A program made the translations under genes and the position numbers. From an uncultured Oscillospiraceae bacterium (GTDB lineage Bacteria > Bacillota > Clostridia > Oscillospirales > Oscillospiraceae), in contig CAJTUE010000012.1 in assembly GCA_910579775.1 (NCBI GenBank), positions 1 to 48,080 on the forward strand: a stretch of DNA of 48,080 nt. Reading direction: 5' to 3'. The stretch's first letter is position 1. Each line of letters starts with the position of its first letter. Positions 22,588-30,977 of the stretch are shown here, one piece after another. The notes beneath the pieces are model-generated. The model was given only the letters and a program-made list of their open reading frames with translations. It was not told the DNA's origin and searched no databases.

Positions 22588-23229
22588 ATGCCCAACGCGA
22601 AGGTTTTAAGCGAGAAGAAGGCTGTGGTTGCCGCTCTGGAGGAGAAGCTGAAGAGCGCCGCTTCCGGTGTGCTGGTGGACTACAAGGGCATCACCGTGGC
22701 TGAGGACACAGAGCTTCGTGAGGAGCTGCGCAAGAACGGCGTGGACTATGGTGTGGTGAAGAACACCCTGGTCCGCTTCGCTCTGGACGACGCCGGGCTC
22801 AACGAGTTGGACGAGGTGCTCCACGGCACCACCGCTCTGGCGGTGAGCGCCGACGACCCCATCGCCCCCATGCGGGTGATCAACAAGTACTCCAAGAAGT
22901 TCAACGGCGAGAAGTTCATCATTAAGGCCGGCTTCATGGACGGTAAGGTCCTGCCCATCAACGACATCATGGCTCTGGCCGACCTGCCCTCCAAGGAGGT
23001 CCTGTTGGCCCAGATGATGGGGACCATGCTGGCGCCCATCACCAAGCTGGCCATTGTCATCAAGGCCATCGCTGAGAACGGCGGCGCTTCCGCCGCCGCC
23101 CCTGCCGCCGAGGCCGCTCCTGCTGTGGAGGCCGCCCCTGCGGCTGAGGCTCCCGCTGAGGCCGCGCCCGCGGCCGTGGAAGAGACTCCCGCCGAGGCTC
23201 CCGCTGAGGAAGCCCCTGCTGCGGAGTAA
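22588..23229 (+). CDS. rplJ: 50S ribosomal protein L10 with a long Ala/Pro/Glu tail
   Basis: A 213-residue protein. Residues 1-170 are ordinary L10, the stalk base that holds L7/L12 dimers: MPNAKVLSEKKAVVAALEE, GVLVDYKGITV, YGVVKNTLVRFAL, and a C-terminal helix for L12 binding. About 45 extra residues follow, made only of Ala, Pro, Glu and Val (for example EAAPAVEAAPAAEAPAE). Usual length is about 165-175. ATG at 22588 has GGAGGTG upstream. The tail is probably disordered. Its role is unknown. Confidence 0.93.
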   Translation: MPNAKVLSEKKAVVAALEEKLKSAASGVLVDYKGITVAEDTELREELRKNGVDYGVVKNTLVRFALDDAGLNELDEVLHGTTALAVSADDPIAPMRVINKYSKKFNGEKFIIKAGFMDGKVLPINDIMALADLPSKEVLLAQMMGTMLAPITKLAIVIKAIAENGGASAAAPAAEAAPAVEAAPAAEAPAEAAPAAVEETPAEAPAEEAPAAE

Positions 23230-23272
23230 TTCCTATCAACACAAATACAATTCATTTAGGAGGTAAGTAAAA

Positions 23273-23653
23273 ATGGCTAGCGAGAAGATCACCGCTTTGG
23301 TGGAAGAGGTCAAGGGTTTGACCGTTCTGGAGCTCAATGATTTTGTGAAGGCTCTCGAGGAAGAGTTTGGCGTGTCCGCTGCCGCTATGGCCGCTCCCGC
23401 CGCTGGTGGGGCCGCTGCCGGTGGCGCCGCCGCCGAGGAGAAGACCGAGTTCGACGTGGTTCTGGCTGATATCGGCGCCGAGAAGATCAAGGTCATCAAG
23501 GCTGTCCGCGAGATCACCGGTCTGGGCCTGGCTGAGGCCAAGGCTCTGGTGGAGTCCGCCCCCAAGGCCATCAAGGAGGCCGTTGGCAAGGACGACGCCG
23601 AGGAGATGAAGAAGAAGCTGGAAGAGGCCGGCGCCAAGGTGGAGCTCAAGTAA
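23273..23653 (+). CDS. rplL: 50S ribosomal protein L7/L12
   Basis: A 126-residue L7/L12. The N-terminal dimerisation part is followed by a flexible Ala/Gly hinge (AAPAAGGAAAGGAAAEE). The conserved C-domain has KIKVIKAVREITGLGLAEAKALVE, the surface that recruits translation factors. Cotranscribed with rplJ. SD TAGGAGG precedes ATG. A terminator follows. Confidence 0.97.
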   Translation: MASEKITALVEEVKGLTVLELNDFVKALEEEFGVSAAAMAAPAAGGAAAGGAAAEEKTEFDVVLADIGAEKIKVIKAVREITGLGLAEAKALVESAPKAIKEAVGKDDAEEMKKKLEEAGAKVELK

Positions 23654-23681
23654 TTCTACCGCTGCTTCTACACACTGTCAC

Positions 23682-23714
23682 AAACAGGTCGCCCTGAGGG
23701 GCGGCCTGTTTTTT
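23682..23714 (+). terminator. Terminator after rplL
   Basis: ACAGGTCGCCC pairs with GGGCGGCCTGT (one G-U pair) around a short loop, followed by TTTTTT. Confidence 0.85.
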
Positions 23715-23725
23715 GCGCATAGGGA

Positions 23726-23808
23726 CCCGTCTAGAGACGGGACGGCGCGCTAGCGCCGAAATTCGGAGCGCAGCGTAGAATTTGCGCAGGGGCGGCTTTG
23801 CCGACCCC
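23726..23808 (+). repeat. Cluster of four short inverted repeats between rplL and greA
   Basis: Four hairpins follow one another in 83 bases. They are CCCGTCT/AGACGGG (23726-23741), GGCGC/GCGCC (23744-23757), AAATTC/GAATTT (23759-23764 with 23778-23783) and GGGGCGG/CCGACCCC (23789-23808). No ORF or promoter is in the block. It looks like a REP-type palindromic element; no second copy was noticed in the window. Confidence 0.45.
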
Positions 23809-23873
23809 GAGCATCATGATAAGGGTGGCCTGTTTTTATGTTGTGGGGAGCCCCGCCTTTTTGCCCTGTGTAC

Positions 23874-23902
23874 TTGACATCAGGGGAGAAAATACCTATA
23901 AT
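23874..23902 (+). promoter_or_regulatory. Consensus promoter of greA-lysS
   Basis: A perfect TTGACA (23874-23879), 17-base spacer and perfect TATAAT (23897-23902), about 50 bases before greA. Confidence 0.85.
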
Positions 23903-23960
23903 AATACGAACGACTGTCTGCTCTGGGTCGGGGTGCGTATATGATCAGAAAGGTGTGTTG

Positions 23961-24440
23961 ATGGCTATGGCGAAGGAATTTAAGCTGAGCGCCCAGCGCC
24001 TGGAGGCGCTGAAGGAAGAGCTGAACTATTTGAAGACCGTGCGGGAAAAGGAGGTAGCGGAGCAGATCAAGGAGGCCCGTTCCTTTGGCGACCTGTCGGA
24101 GAACAGCGAGTATGACGAGGCGAAAAACGAGCAAGGCAAGCTCTACTCCCGCATCGCGGAGATCGAGAATATCCTGAGCAACCATGTGGTCATTGAGGAT
24201 CATGAAAAGGACCCAGACGCGGTGCGCCTGGGCAGCCGCATTACCGTGCTGGACCTGGAGTTTAAGGAAGAGGAGACCTACCAGGTAGTGGGCTCTCAGG
24301 AGGCCGACCCCATGAACGGAAAAATCTCGGAGGAGTCTCCCTTTGGCCGGGCTCTGATCGGCCATAAGGTAGGGGAGAAGGTGACGGTGGAGTCTCCCAG
24401 CGGCCCCATTCGCTACGAGATCAAGAAGGTCACCCGCTAA
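23961..24440 (+). CDS. greA: Transcription elongation factor GreA
   Basis: A 159-residue GreA that rescues backtracked RNA polymerase by stimulating transcript cleavage. The N-terminal coiled coil carries the acidic tip in GDLSENSEYDEAKNEQG (Asp/Glu pair). The C-terminal FKBP-like domain includes GRALIGHKVGEKVTVESPSG. ATG at 23961 has AAAGGTG upstream. ATG at 23967 (157 residues) is an alternative. Followed 35 bases later by lysS, probably in one transcript. Confidence 0.95.
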   Translation: MAMAKEFKLSAQRLEALKEELNYLKTVREKEVAEQIKEARSFGDLSENSEYDEAKNEQGKLYSRIAEIENILSNHVVIEDHEKDPDAVRLGSRITVLDLEFKEEETYQVVGSQEADPMNGKISEESPFGRALIGHKVGEKVTVESPSGPIRYEIKKVTR

Positions 24441-24475
24441 GACACGCGGACGAGACGATAAAGGAGCGAGAAAAG

Positions 24476-25981
24476 ATGGCCGAGGAAAACAAGAAGCAAC
24501 CGCAGCCCCAGGAGGTGCCGCTTTCTGAACTGCTGAAGATCCGCCGGGATAAGCTCAAGGAGCTGCAGGAGGCGGGGCAGGACCCCTTCCAGCAGACCAA
24601 ATTCGACTGGAACGCCACCGCCCAGGAGATCAAGGACAACTTCGACGCCATGGAGGGCAAGCCGGTCAAAGTAGCCGGACGGCTCATGTCCAAGCGGGGC
24701 ATGGGCAAGGTCTCTTTCTGCGATCTGCAGGACCGCTCCGGCCGCATTCAGCTCTACGCCCGTCAGGACGAAATGGACGAGGCGCTCTATAAGCGCTTTA
24801 AGAAGTATGACATCGGTGACATTGTCGGCGTGGACGGCGAGGTGTTCCGCACCCAGCGGGGAGAGATGAGCGTCCGCGTCAAGGAGGTGGTTCTCCTTTC
24901 AAAGTCTCTGCTACCCCTGCCCGAGAAGTTCCACGGCCTGCAGGATAAGGAACTGCGTTACCGTCAGCGGTATGTGGACCTCATCGTCAACCCCGAGGTG
25001 AAGAAAAACTTCCTTATTCGCTCCCAGTTTATCAAGCATGTGCGGGACTTTATGGATGGCCGCGGCTTTATTGAGGTGGAGACGCCGGTGCTCAACACCA
25101 TCTCCGGCGGTGCCACCGCCCGGCCCTTCATCACCCACCACAACACGCTGGACATTGATATGTACATGCGAATCGCCACCGAGTTGCCGTTAAAGCGGCT
25201 CATCGTGGGCGGTATGGACCGGGTGTATGAGATTGGCCGTATCTTCCGCAATGAGGGCATGGACCCTAAGCACAACCCGGAGTTCACTACCATTGAGCTC
25301 TATCAGGCCTATGCCGACTTTAACGATATGATGGATCTCTTTGAGGACCTGCTGTCCTCCGCCGCCAAGAACATTCTGGGCACCTATGAGCTGGAGTGGC
25401 AGGGGGAGAAGCTGGACCTGACCCCCGGCTGGCCCCGCCTGCCCATGCACGAGGCGGTGAAGCAGTATACCGGCATCGACTTTATGTCCATCCGGAGCGA
25501 CGAGGAGGCGGTGGCCGCCGCCAAGGCCATCGGCGTGGAGCTGCCCGAGACCGCCGACAAGACTTGGGGCAACGCCCTTTACGAGTGCTTTGACCAGCGG
25601 GTGGAGGAAAAGCTGATCCAGCCTACCTTTATCACCATGCATCCTGTGGATGTGTCGCCCCTGGCGAAGCGGTCGCCCAAGGATCCCCGGCTCACCGAGC
25701 GGTTTGAGCTGTTTATCTGCCACTCTGAGATGGGCAACGCTTTCTCCGAGCTCAACGACCCCATCGACCAGCGTGCGCGCTTCCAGAAGCAGGTGGAGCT
25801 GCGAGAAAAGGGAGACGACGAGGCAGGCATGATGGACGAGGACTTCCTCACCGCCCTGGAGTACGGCATGCCGCCCACCGGCGGCCTGGGCGTGGGCATC
25901 GACCGCTGTGTCATGCTTCTGACCGGGGCGGACTCCATCCGGGACGTGCTCTTGTTCCCGACGATGCGGCCTATCGACTAA
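24476..25981 (+). CDS. lysS: Lysine-tRNA ligase, class II
   Basis: A 501-residue class II LysRS. An N-terminal OB-fold anticodon-binding domain (VAGRLMSKRGMGKVSFCDLQD) precedes the catalytic core. The core has motif 1 (FIEVETPVLN), motif 2 (RIFRNEGMDPKHNPEFTTIE) and motif 3 (GGLGVGIDRCVMLLTG). The greA-lysS order is common in Firmicutes. SD AAAGGAGCG precedes ATG. A terminator follows. Confidence 0.97.
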   Translation: MAEENKKQPQPQEVPLSELLKIRRDKLKELQEAGQDPFQQTKFDWNATAQEIKDNFDAMEGKPVKVAGRLMSKRGMGKVSFCDLQDRSGRIQLYARQDEMDEALYKRFKKYDIGDIVGVDGEVFRTQRGEMSVRVKEVVLLSKSLLPLPEKFHGLQDKELRYRQRYVDLIVNPEVKKNFLIRSQFIKHVRDFMDGRGFIEVETPVLNTISGGATARPFITHHNTLDIDMYMRIATELPLKRLIVGGMDRVYEIGRIFRNEGMDPKHNPEFTTIELYQAYADFNDMMDLFEDLLSSAAKNILGTYELEWQGEKLDLTPGWPRLPMHEAVKQYTGIDFMSIRSDEEAVAAAKAIGVELPETADKTWGNALYECFDQRVEEKLIQPTFITMHPVDVSPLAKRSPKDPRLTERFELFICHSEMGNAFSELNDPIDQRARFQKQVELREKGDDEAGMMDEDFLTALEYGMPPTGGLGVGIDRCVMLLTGADSIRDVLLFPTMRPID

Positions 25982-26013
25982 GGGAAGGCTGCTCTGACAA
26001 AAAACGATGTGCA

Positions 26014-26046
26014 GCGGTCCACCGAGAAATCGGCGGACCGCTTTTT
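26014..26046 (+). terminator. Terminator after lysS
   Basis: GCGGTCC-A-CCGA pairs with TCGG-C-GGACCGC (26014-26025 with 26030-26041), with a single mismatch and a GAAA loop, followed by TTTTT. Confidence 0.85.
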
Positions 26047-26130
26047 GTGTGGGGAGAGGAGCGGTGGAGGAGAGCCCCGGTTCTTGAGCAACATTCACCA
26101 AAAAGAAATAAAGAAATGGCAAAAAAACTA

Positions 26131-26159
26131 GTGCATTTTTGCATAAGCTGTGGTAGAAT
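26131..26159 (+). promoter_or_regulatory. Possible promoter of the ROK-galE-NTase-nahK unit
   Basis: TAGAAT at 26154-26159 has an extended -10 (TGG before it). The -35 GTGCAT (26131-26136) at 17 bases is weak. The spot is the AT-rich gap after the lysS terminator. Confidence 0.45.
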
Positions 26160-26217
26160 ACTAACAGATGCCCATATGGATTGGAAGAAAAAGGATGAAA
26201 AAAGATGGGAGGGTGAA

Positions 26218-27603
26218 ATGATGGAGTATAAGGGCTTACCGCTCAAGGGCGGCCATATACCGGAGCTGGACCGGGACTTTGTGCCGCTGGGTCTGTTCTT
26301 CTGCACCTACCAGGCGGAGGCGAAGCATCCCTTTGCCGTTGCGGTGGAAGGTGGCGGCGGTCAGGTCACCGTGTATGAGACCGCCTTGCGTGACCCAATG
26401 CTGGGCAGCGAGGCGGATCGGCTGTATGTGGACCGGCTGGTGAAATGCCTGCTGTGGATGTGGGGCGGCTGGAAGGTCACCATCTGCGGCAGCGACGCTG
26501 CTTGGGAGCAGCTTCGTCAGGCCTATGCCCCCGGAGGCTCCCGTGCCTTTGACGAGGACTTTATGAGCCGAGTGTATGAGCATCCCTTCCAGGTGGAGCG
26601 CTGCTCCTATGAGGATCGCCCCCGCAATGTGGGAGGGGGCGAAGGGATGGCGGGCAACCTGGAGGGTTGCCGCATTGGCATCGACCTTGGCGGAAGCAAC
26701 ATCAAGGTGAGCGCTGTTCAAGACGGCCAGACTGTCTGTAATGAATCCTTCCCCTGGCAGCCCAAGGTGGAAGCGGACCCCCAGTACCACTACGATCACC
26801 TGCGCGACGCGGTGAAGACCATGGCCGCCAAGCTGCCCAGGGTCGACGGCGTGGGCATCTCCTCGGCGGGGGTGTTTATTGAGAACCGCTGTATGGTGGC
26901 CAGCCTCTTTTTGGCAGTGTCCCGGGAGGACTTTGACCGCAAGAGCTGCAAGGACCTGTACATCCGGGCAGTGGCGGACGCGGTGGGTAAGGACGTGCCC
27001 CTGACCATCGCCAACGACGGCGACGTGACCGCCCTAGCCGGGTCCCTGGCCGGGATCGGCGGCGCATTGCTGGGGACCTCCCTGGGAACGGCGCAGGCAG
27101 GCGGCTATGTGACCGAGACTGGCGCGGTGACCGGCTGGCTCAATGAGTTTGCCTTTGTACCCATCGACGCCCGGGCGGACGTGGCCATCGACCCCTGGAG
27201 CGGTGATGGCGGCTGCGGGGTGAATTACTTAAGCCAGGACGGCACCATCCGTCTGGCCCCTCTGGCGGGGCTGGAGCCGGTGGGAGACGACCCTTCGGCG
27301 CAGTTCCGTTATCTGCGGGCGAAGGCGGAAGCGGGAGATGACCGGGGGATGGCTATTTACCGCACCATGGGCGACTATTTAGGCCACGCCCTGGCCATGT
27401 ACGAGATGTTCTACTCCACAAAGCGCGTCCTGGTCATGGGCGGGGTGGCCGGAGGCCCCGGCGGAGACCTGATGCTGGCGCGGGCTAGGGAAGTGCTGAA
27501 GGAGGACTACGGTTCTACGCTCCAGGTGGACGCTCCGGACGAGAAGGTCCGCCAGCTGGGACAGAGCGTGGCGGCGGCGGCCCTTCCCCAAATCAAGTGC
27601 TGA
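26218..27603 (+). CDS. Atypical ROK-family protein (sugar kinase-like) with an extra N-terminal domain
   Basis: A 461-residue protein. The first ~155 residues have no family I recognise and are rich in aromatic residues. From about residue 156 the ROK/actin-like ATPase fold begins: GCRIGIDLGGSNIKVSAV (phosphate 1), then VDGVGISSAGVFIENR, IANDGDVTALAGS and LGTSLGTAQAGGY. The usual ROK zinc motif (CxCGxxGCxE) is missing; its place reads GDGGCGVNY. Similar long ROK proteins occur in gut clostridia without an assigned substrate. It heads the unit with galE, a nucleotidyltransferase and an NahK-like kinase, so a hexose or N-acetylhexosamine is a fair guess. The start ATG has GGGAGGGTG upstream. 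Confidence 0.75.
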   Translation: MMEYKGLPLKGGHIPELDRDFVPLGLFFCTYQAEAKHPFAVAVEGGGGQVTVYETALRDPMLGSEADRLYVDRLVKCLLWMWGGWKVTICGSDAAWEQLRQAYAPGGSRAFDEDFMSRVYEHPFQVERCSYEDRPRNVGGGEGMAGNLEGCRIGIDLGGSNIKVSAVQDGQTVCNESFPWQPKVEADPQYHYDHLRDAVKTMAAKLPRVDGVGISSAGVFIENRCMVASLFLAVSREDFDRKSCKDLYIRAVADAVGKDVPLTIANDGDVTALAGSLAGIGGALLGTSLGTAQAGGYVTETGAVTGWLNEFAFVPIDARADVAIDPWSGDGGCGVNYLSQDGTIRLAPLAGLEPVGDDPSAQFRYLRAKAEAGDDRGMAIYRTMGDYLGHALAMYEMFYSTKRVLVMGGVAGGPGGDLMLARAREVLKEDYGSTLQVDAPDEKVRQLGQSVAAAALPQIKC

Positions 27604-27663
27604 GCGATCTGAACTTCCGACGTAAGATCATTTTGATAACATTTTATAAAAGGAGTGTTGGTT

Positions 27664-28683
27664 ATGTCTATTTTGGTTTGCGGTGGTGCGGGGTATATCG
27701 GCAGCCACACCTGCGTGGAGCTGGTCAACGCGGGGTATGACATCGTGGTGGCGGACAACCTGAGCAACTCCAGCGAAGAGTCCATCCGCCGGGTGGAGAA
27801 GATCGTGGGCAAGAAGATCCCCTTCATTAAGGCGGAGCTGTGCCATGACGATGAGGTGGAGGCCCTGTTCCGGGACTACCCCGACATCGACGCGGTGATC
27901 CACTTCGCCGGTCTCAAGGCGGTGGGCGAGAGCGTGGCCAAGCCCCTGGAGTACTACTCCAACAATCTCATCAGCACCCTCTATTTGCTTCAGGCCATGC
28001 GCCGCCACGGGGTAAAGAACTTTGTGTTCTCATCCTCCGCCACGGTGTACGGCGATCCCGCCAGCGTGCCCATCCGGGAGGATTTCCCCACCGGCGGCAC
28101 CACCAACCCCTACGGCACCTCTAAGCTGTTCCAGGAGAAGATCCTTATGGACATCTGCGCTGCCGATCCCGATCTGAACGTGGCCCTTCTGCGCTACTTC
28201 AACCCCATCGGTGCCCATGAGTCCGGCCTGATCGGCGAGGACCCCAACGACATCCCCAACAACCTGGTTCCCTATATCGCCCAGGTGGCGGTGGGCAAGC
28301 TGGAGAAGCTCCATGTGTTCGGCAACGACTATCCCACGCCAGACGGCACCGGCGTGCGTGACTACATCCACGTGGTGGACCTGGCCCTAGGGCATGTGGC
28401 GGCGCTGAAGAAGCTGGCGACCAACTGCGGGCTGTTCGTTTGCAACCTGGGCACCGGCAACGGCTACAGTGTGCTGGACGTGCTTCACGCCTATGAGAAG
28501 GCCTGCGGCAAGACCCTGCCCTATGTGATCGATCCCCGCCGACCTGGTGATATTGCCGAATGCTTTGCCGATCCCGCCAAGGCCCGGGACGAGCTGGGCT
28601 GGGTGGCCAAGTTCGGCATTGAGGATATGTGCGCTACCTCTTGGAAGTGGCAGAGCACCAACCCAAACGGCTATAAGGGCTAA
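27664..28683 (+). CDS. galE: UDP-glucose/UDP-N-acetylglucosamine 4-epimerase
   Basis: A 339-residue short-chain dehydrogenase-type epimerase. It has the NAD motif VCGGAGYIGSH at the N-terminus, FSSSATVYG with the catalytic Ser/Thr, and the YGTSK active-site Tyr/Lys. DYIHVVDLALGH and DPRRPGDIAECFADP are further family marks. It interconverts UDP-Glc and UDP-Gal, and in lnp-type pathways also UDP-GlcNAc and UDP-GalNAc. In bifidobacterial operons this is LnpD. ATG at 27664 follows AAAGGAGTG. It sits 60 bases after the ROK gene and 37 before the nucleotidyltransferase. Confidence 0.95.
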   Translation: MSILVCGGAGYIGSHTCVELVNAGYDIVVADNLSNSSEESIRRVEKIVGKKIPFIKAELCHDDEVEALFRDYPDIDAVIHFAGLKAVGESVAKPLEYYSNNLISTLYLLQAMRRHGVKNFVFSSSATVYGDPASVPIREDFPTGGTTNPYGTSKLFQEKILMDICAADPDLNVALLRYFNPIGAHESGLIGEDPNDIPNNLVPYIAQVAVGKLEKLHVFGNDYPTPDGTGVRDYIHVVDLALGHVAALKKLATNCGLFVCNLGTGNGYSVLDVLHAYEKACGKTLPYVIDPRRPGDIAECFADPAKARDELGWVAKFGIEDMCATSWKWQSTNPNGYKG

Positions 28684-28720
28684 AGAAAGCGTTTTTAGAT
28701 AACAACAAGGGGGTATTACC

Positions 28721-29653
28721 ATGAGCGTTTCCGACACGAAGCCAGTCCTGGTGGTCATGGCGGCAGGAATGGGCAGCCGTTACGGCGGCTTGAAGCAGAT
28801 CGATCCGGTGGGCAACCACGGTCAGCTCATCATCGACTACTCGATTTACGACGCCCGCCGGGCGGGGTTTGAGACGGTGGTCTTTGTCATCAAACCCGAG
28901 ATCGAGGCGGACTTCAAGGCGGCCATCGGTGACCGCCTTTCCCAGGTGATGGAGGTGAAATATGCCTACCAGCTGAAGGAGGACCTGCCCGAGGGCTACA
29001 CCGTTCCCGAGGGGCGGACCAAGCCCTGGGGCACCGCTCACGCGGTGCTGGCCGCCCGGAAGGTGGTGGACGGTCCCTTCGCGGTGATCAACTCCGACGA
29101 CTACTACGGGCCCGACGCCTACAAGGAAATTTACGACTACCTGCTCACCCACCCCGACGGGGACTACTACGAGTACGCTATGGTGGGTTATTTGCTGAAA
29201 AACACCGTCACCGAGCACGGTCATGTGGCCCGGGGCGTGTGCGTAGAGGATGAGGACCAGATGCTGGTGAGCGTCACTGAACGCACCCGCATCGAAAAGG
29301 GGGAGCAGTGTCCCCGGTATACCGAGGACGGCGGTGAGACCTGGACCGACCTGCCCAGCGACACCATCGTGTCCATGAACCTGTGGGGCTTTACCCGCAG
29401 CTATATGGACGAGGCGCTAAAGCGCTTCCCCGCCTTCCTGGACCAGGCACTGAAGAATGACCCCACCAAGGGCGAGTATTTCCTGCCCTCTGTGGTGAGT
29501 CAGCTGATCGCGGAAGGAAAGGCCCGGGTCAAGGTACTGCGCAGCAAGGACAAGTGGTATGGCGTTACTTATAAAGAGGACAAGGAGACCGTGGTGGCCG
29601 CCATTGCGGAAAAGACTGCCGCCGGGGTCTATCCCGACGATCTGTGGAGGTAA
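28721..29653 (+). CDS. Sugar-1-phosphate nucleotidyltransferase family protein (possible LnpC substitute)
   Basis: A 310-residue NTP-transferase fold enzyme. The N-terminal nucleotide loop reads VVMAAGMGSRYGGLKQIDP. Other features are KPWGTAHAVLAA, and VINSDDYYG with the metal-binding Asp. It is not a GalT (no HIT-type His-Pro-His) and not a classical GalU or GlmU by motif. In bifidobacterial lnpABCD operons a UTP-hexose-1-phosphate uridylyltransferase (LnpC) sits beside galE and nahK. This gene has the same position, so it may make UDP-sugars from Gal-1-P and/or GlcNAc-1-P. Activity is inferred from context. Ends 6 bases before the NahK-like gene. Confidence 0.75.
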   Translation: MSVSDTKPVLVVMAAGMGSRYGGLKQIDPVGNHGQLIIDYSIYDARRAGFETVVFVIKPEIEADFKAAIGDRLSQVMEVKYAYQLKEDLPEGYTVPEGRTKPWGTAHAVLAARKVVDGPFAVINSDDYYGPDAYKEIYDYLLTHPDGDYYEYAMVGYLLKNTVTEHGHVARGVCVEDEDQMLVSVTERTRIEKGEQCPRYTEDGGETWTDLPSDTIVSMNLWGFTRSYMDEALKRFPAFLDQALKNDPTKGEYFLPSVVSQLIAEGKARVKVLRSKDKWYGVTYKEDKETVVAAIAEKTAAGVYPDDLWR

Positions 29654-29659
29654 AAAGAT

Positions 29660-30760
29660 ATGTCAAATAAAGCAGAATTGCACCTGCAGGAGGCCCTTGC
29701 GGCTTATGACTTTGGGGGAGAGGTCACAGATGCTGCCCGCTATGGTTGCGGCCACATCAATGATACCTTCTGTGTGACCACTAAGCCCGGTAAACGGTAC
29801 ATTCTCCAGCGCATTTCCAGCGCGGCCTTTGCGCATCCCGAGCAGGTCATGAGCAATATCGCGGGCGTGACTGACTATCTGCGGGAGAAGATCGGAAAAG
29901 AGGGGGGAGACCCTGATCGGGAAACGCTTTCCATCCTCCGCACCAAGAGCGGCGATACCAGCTTTACAGATGGCGAGGGAGAGACTTGGCGTGTATTTCC
30001 CTTTATTGAGAACACCGATTGCCTGCAACAGGCGGATACCCCTGAGCTCTTTGAGGCGTCCGCCCTGGCCTTTGGCAGTTTCCAGCGGATGCTGTCCGAC
30101 TATCCTGCCTCGACCCTCTTTGAGACCATTCCCCGTTTCCACGACACGGTGGACCGTTTCGCTAAGTTCAAGGCAGCTTTGGAGAAGGACGTGATGGGGC
30201 GGGCCAAGGAGGTTGGGCCTGAGGTGGAATTTGTACTGGCCCATGAGAAGGACTGCGCCGTGTGCATGGACGCTCTCCACGCCGGCAAGTTGCCCTTGAA
30301 GGTCACCCACAACGACACCAAGCTCAACAACGTCCTCATCGACACCGCCACCGGCAAGGGCATCTGCGTCATTGACCTGGATACCGTGATGCCAGGCCTG
30401 TCCATCAACGACTTTGGAGACTCCATCCGCTTTGGCGCCAACCACTCCGCCGAGGACGAGAAGGATCTGACCAAGGTCAACTTTGATCTTCCGCTGTTTG
30501 AGGTCTACACCCGAGGTTTCCTGAAGGGCTGCGGCGGCGTTCTGACCCCGGCGGAGATCGAGTATCTGCCCTGGGGAGCCAAGCTGATGACCCTGGAGTG
30601 CGGCATCCGCTTCCTCACCGACTATTTGGACGGCGACCACTACTTTGCTATCCACCGTCCCGAGCACAACCTGGACCGCTGCCGCACCCAGTTTAAGCTG
30701 GTCAGCGATATGGAGAAGGTCTGGGACAAGATGTTGGCTATTGTTCACAAATACGCTTGA
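29660..30760 (+). CDS. nahK: N-acetylhexosamine 1-kinase-like phosphotransferase (NahK/LnpB)
   Basis: A 366-residue aminoglycoside-phosphotransferase-fold kinase, close in length to bifidobacterial NahK (about 360). Diagnostic segments are VTHNDTKLNNVLID (catalytic Asp219), CVIDLDTVMPG and INDFGDSIRFGANH, which hold the metal-binding Asp residues. NahK phosphorylates GlcNAc or GalNAc at C1, handling the second product of GH112. SD GGAGG is at the end of the upstream gene. The promoter of the next gene overlaps its stop codon. Confidence 0.88.
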   Translation: MSNKAELHLQEALAAYDFGGEVTDAARYGCGHINDTFCVTTKPGKRYILQRISSAAFAHPEQVMSNIAGVTDYLREKIGKEGGDPDRETLSILRTKSGDTSFTDGEGETWRVFPFIENTDCLQQADTPELFEASALAFGSFQRMLSDYPASTLFETIPRFHDTVDRFAKFKAALEKDVMGRAKEVGPEVEFVLAHEKDCAVCMDALHAGKLPLKVTHNDTKLNNVLIDTATGKGICVIDLDTVMPGLSINDFGDSIRFGANHSAEDEKDLTKVNFDLPLFEVYTRGFLKGCGGVLTPAEIEYLPWGAKLMTLECGIRFLTDYLDGDHYFAIHRPEHNLDRCRTQFKLVSDMEKVWDKMLAIVHKYA

Positions 30761-30786
30761 CATTTTCGTTGGCTGTATGTTACAAT
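30757..30786 (+). promoter_or_regulatory. Promoter of the ABC ATPase gene
   Basis: A perfect TTGACA (30757-30762, overlapping the nahK stop), 18-base spacer and TACAAT (30781-30786). It creates a leader of about 185 bases before the ATPase start. Confidence 0.7.
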
Positions 30787-30792
30787 TACCAT

Positions 30793-30977
30793 AATTAGGC
30801 CGAGTGGAGCTACTCCATGACCTACATAGCTTCATTTCCGCCATAAAAAAGGAGGAGACATGGTTCCGCCGGGCCGGCGGTGCGGCAGCGTGGAGACCTG
30901 TCGTAACGTGCCGGGAGTTCTGCTCTCCCGGTCACAAGGAGGCAGACGCAGAGGCGTTGCTTCTACGGCTCATGCAC
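30793..30977 (+). other. Structured 5' leader of unknown class before the ABC ATPase
   Basis: The leader holds several hairpins: GTGGAG/CTCCAT near 30805, CCGCC/GGCGG near 30868-30882, and GTGCCGGGAG with CTCTCCCGGTCAC around 30908-30935. It contains two good SD motifs (GGAGGAG near 30855 and AAGGAGG at 30936-30942). Neither is at normal distance from the family-like ATG at 30978. No riboswitch class I know fits. Confidence 0.4.

Noticed and set aside
30787..30977. Known riboswitch classes or SRP RNA in the ATPase leader
   Set aside because: The consensus cores I know for THF, TPP, cobalamin, glycine, guanidine and SRP RNA were looked for by eye and not found.
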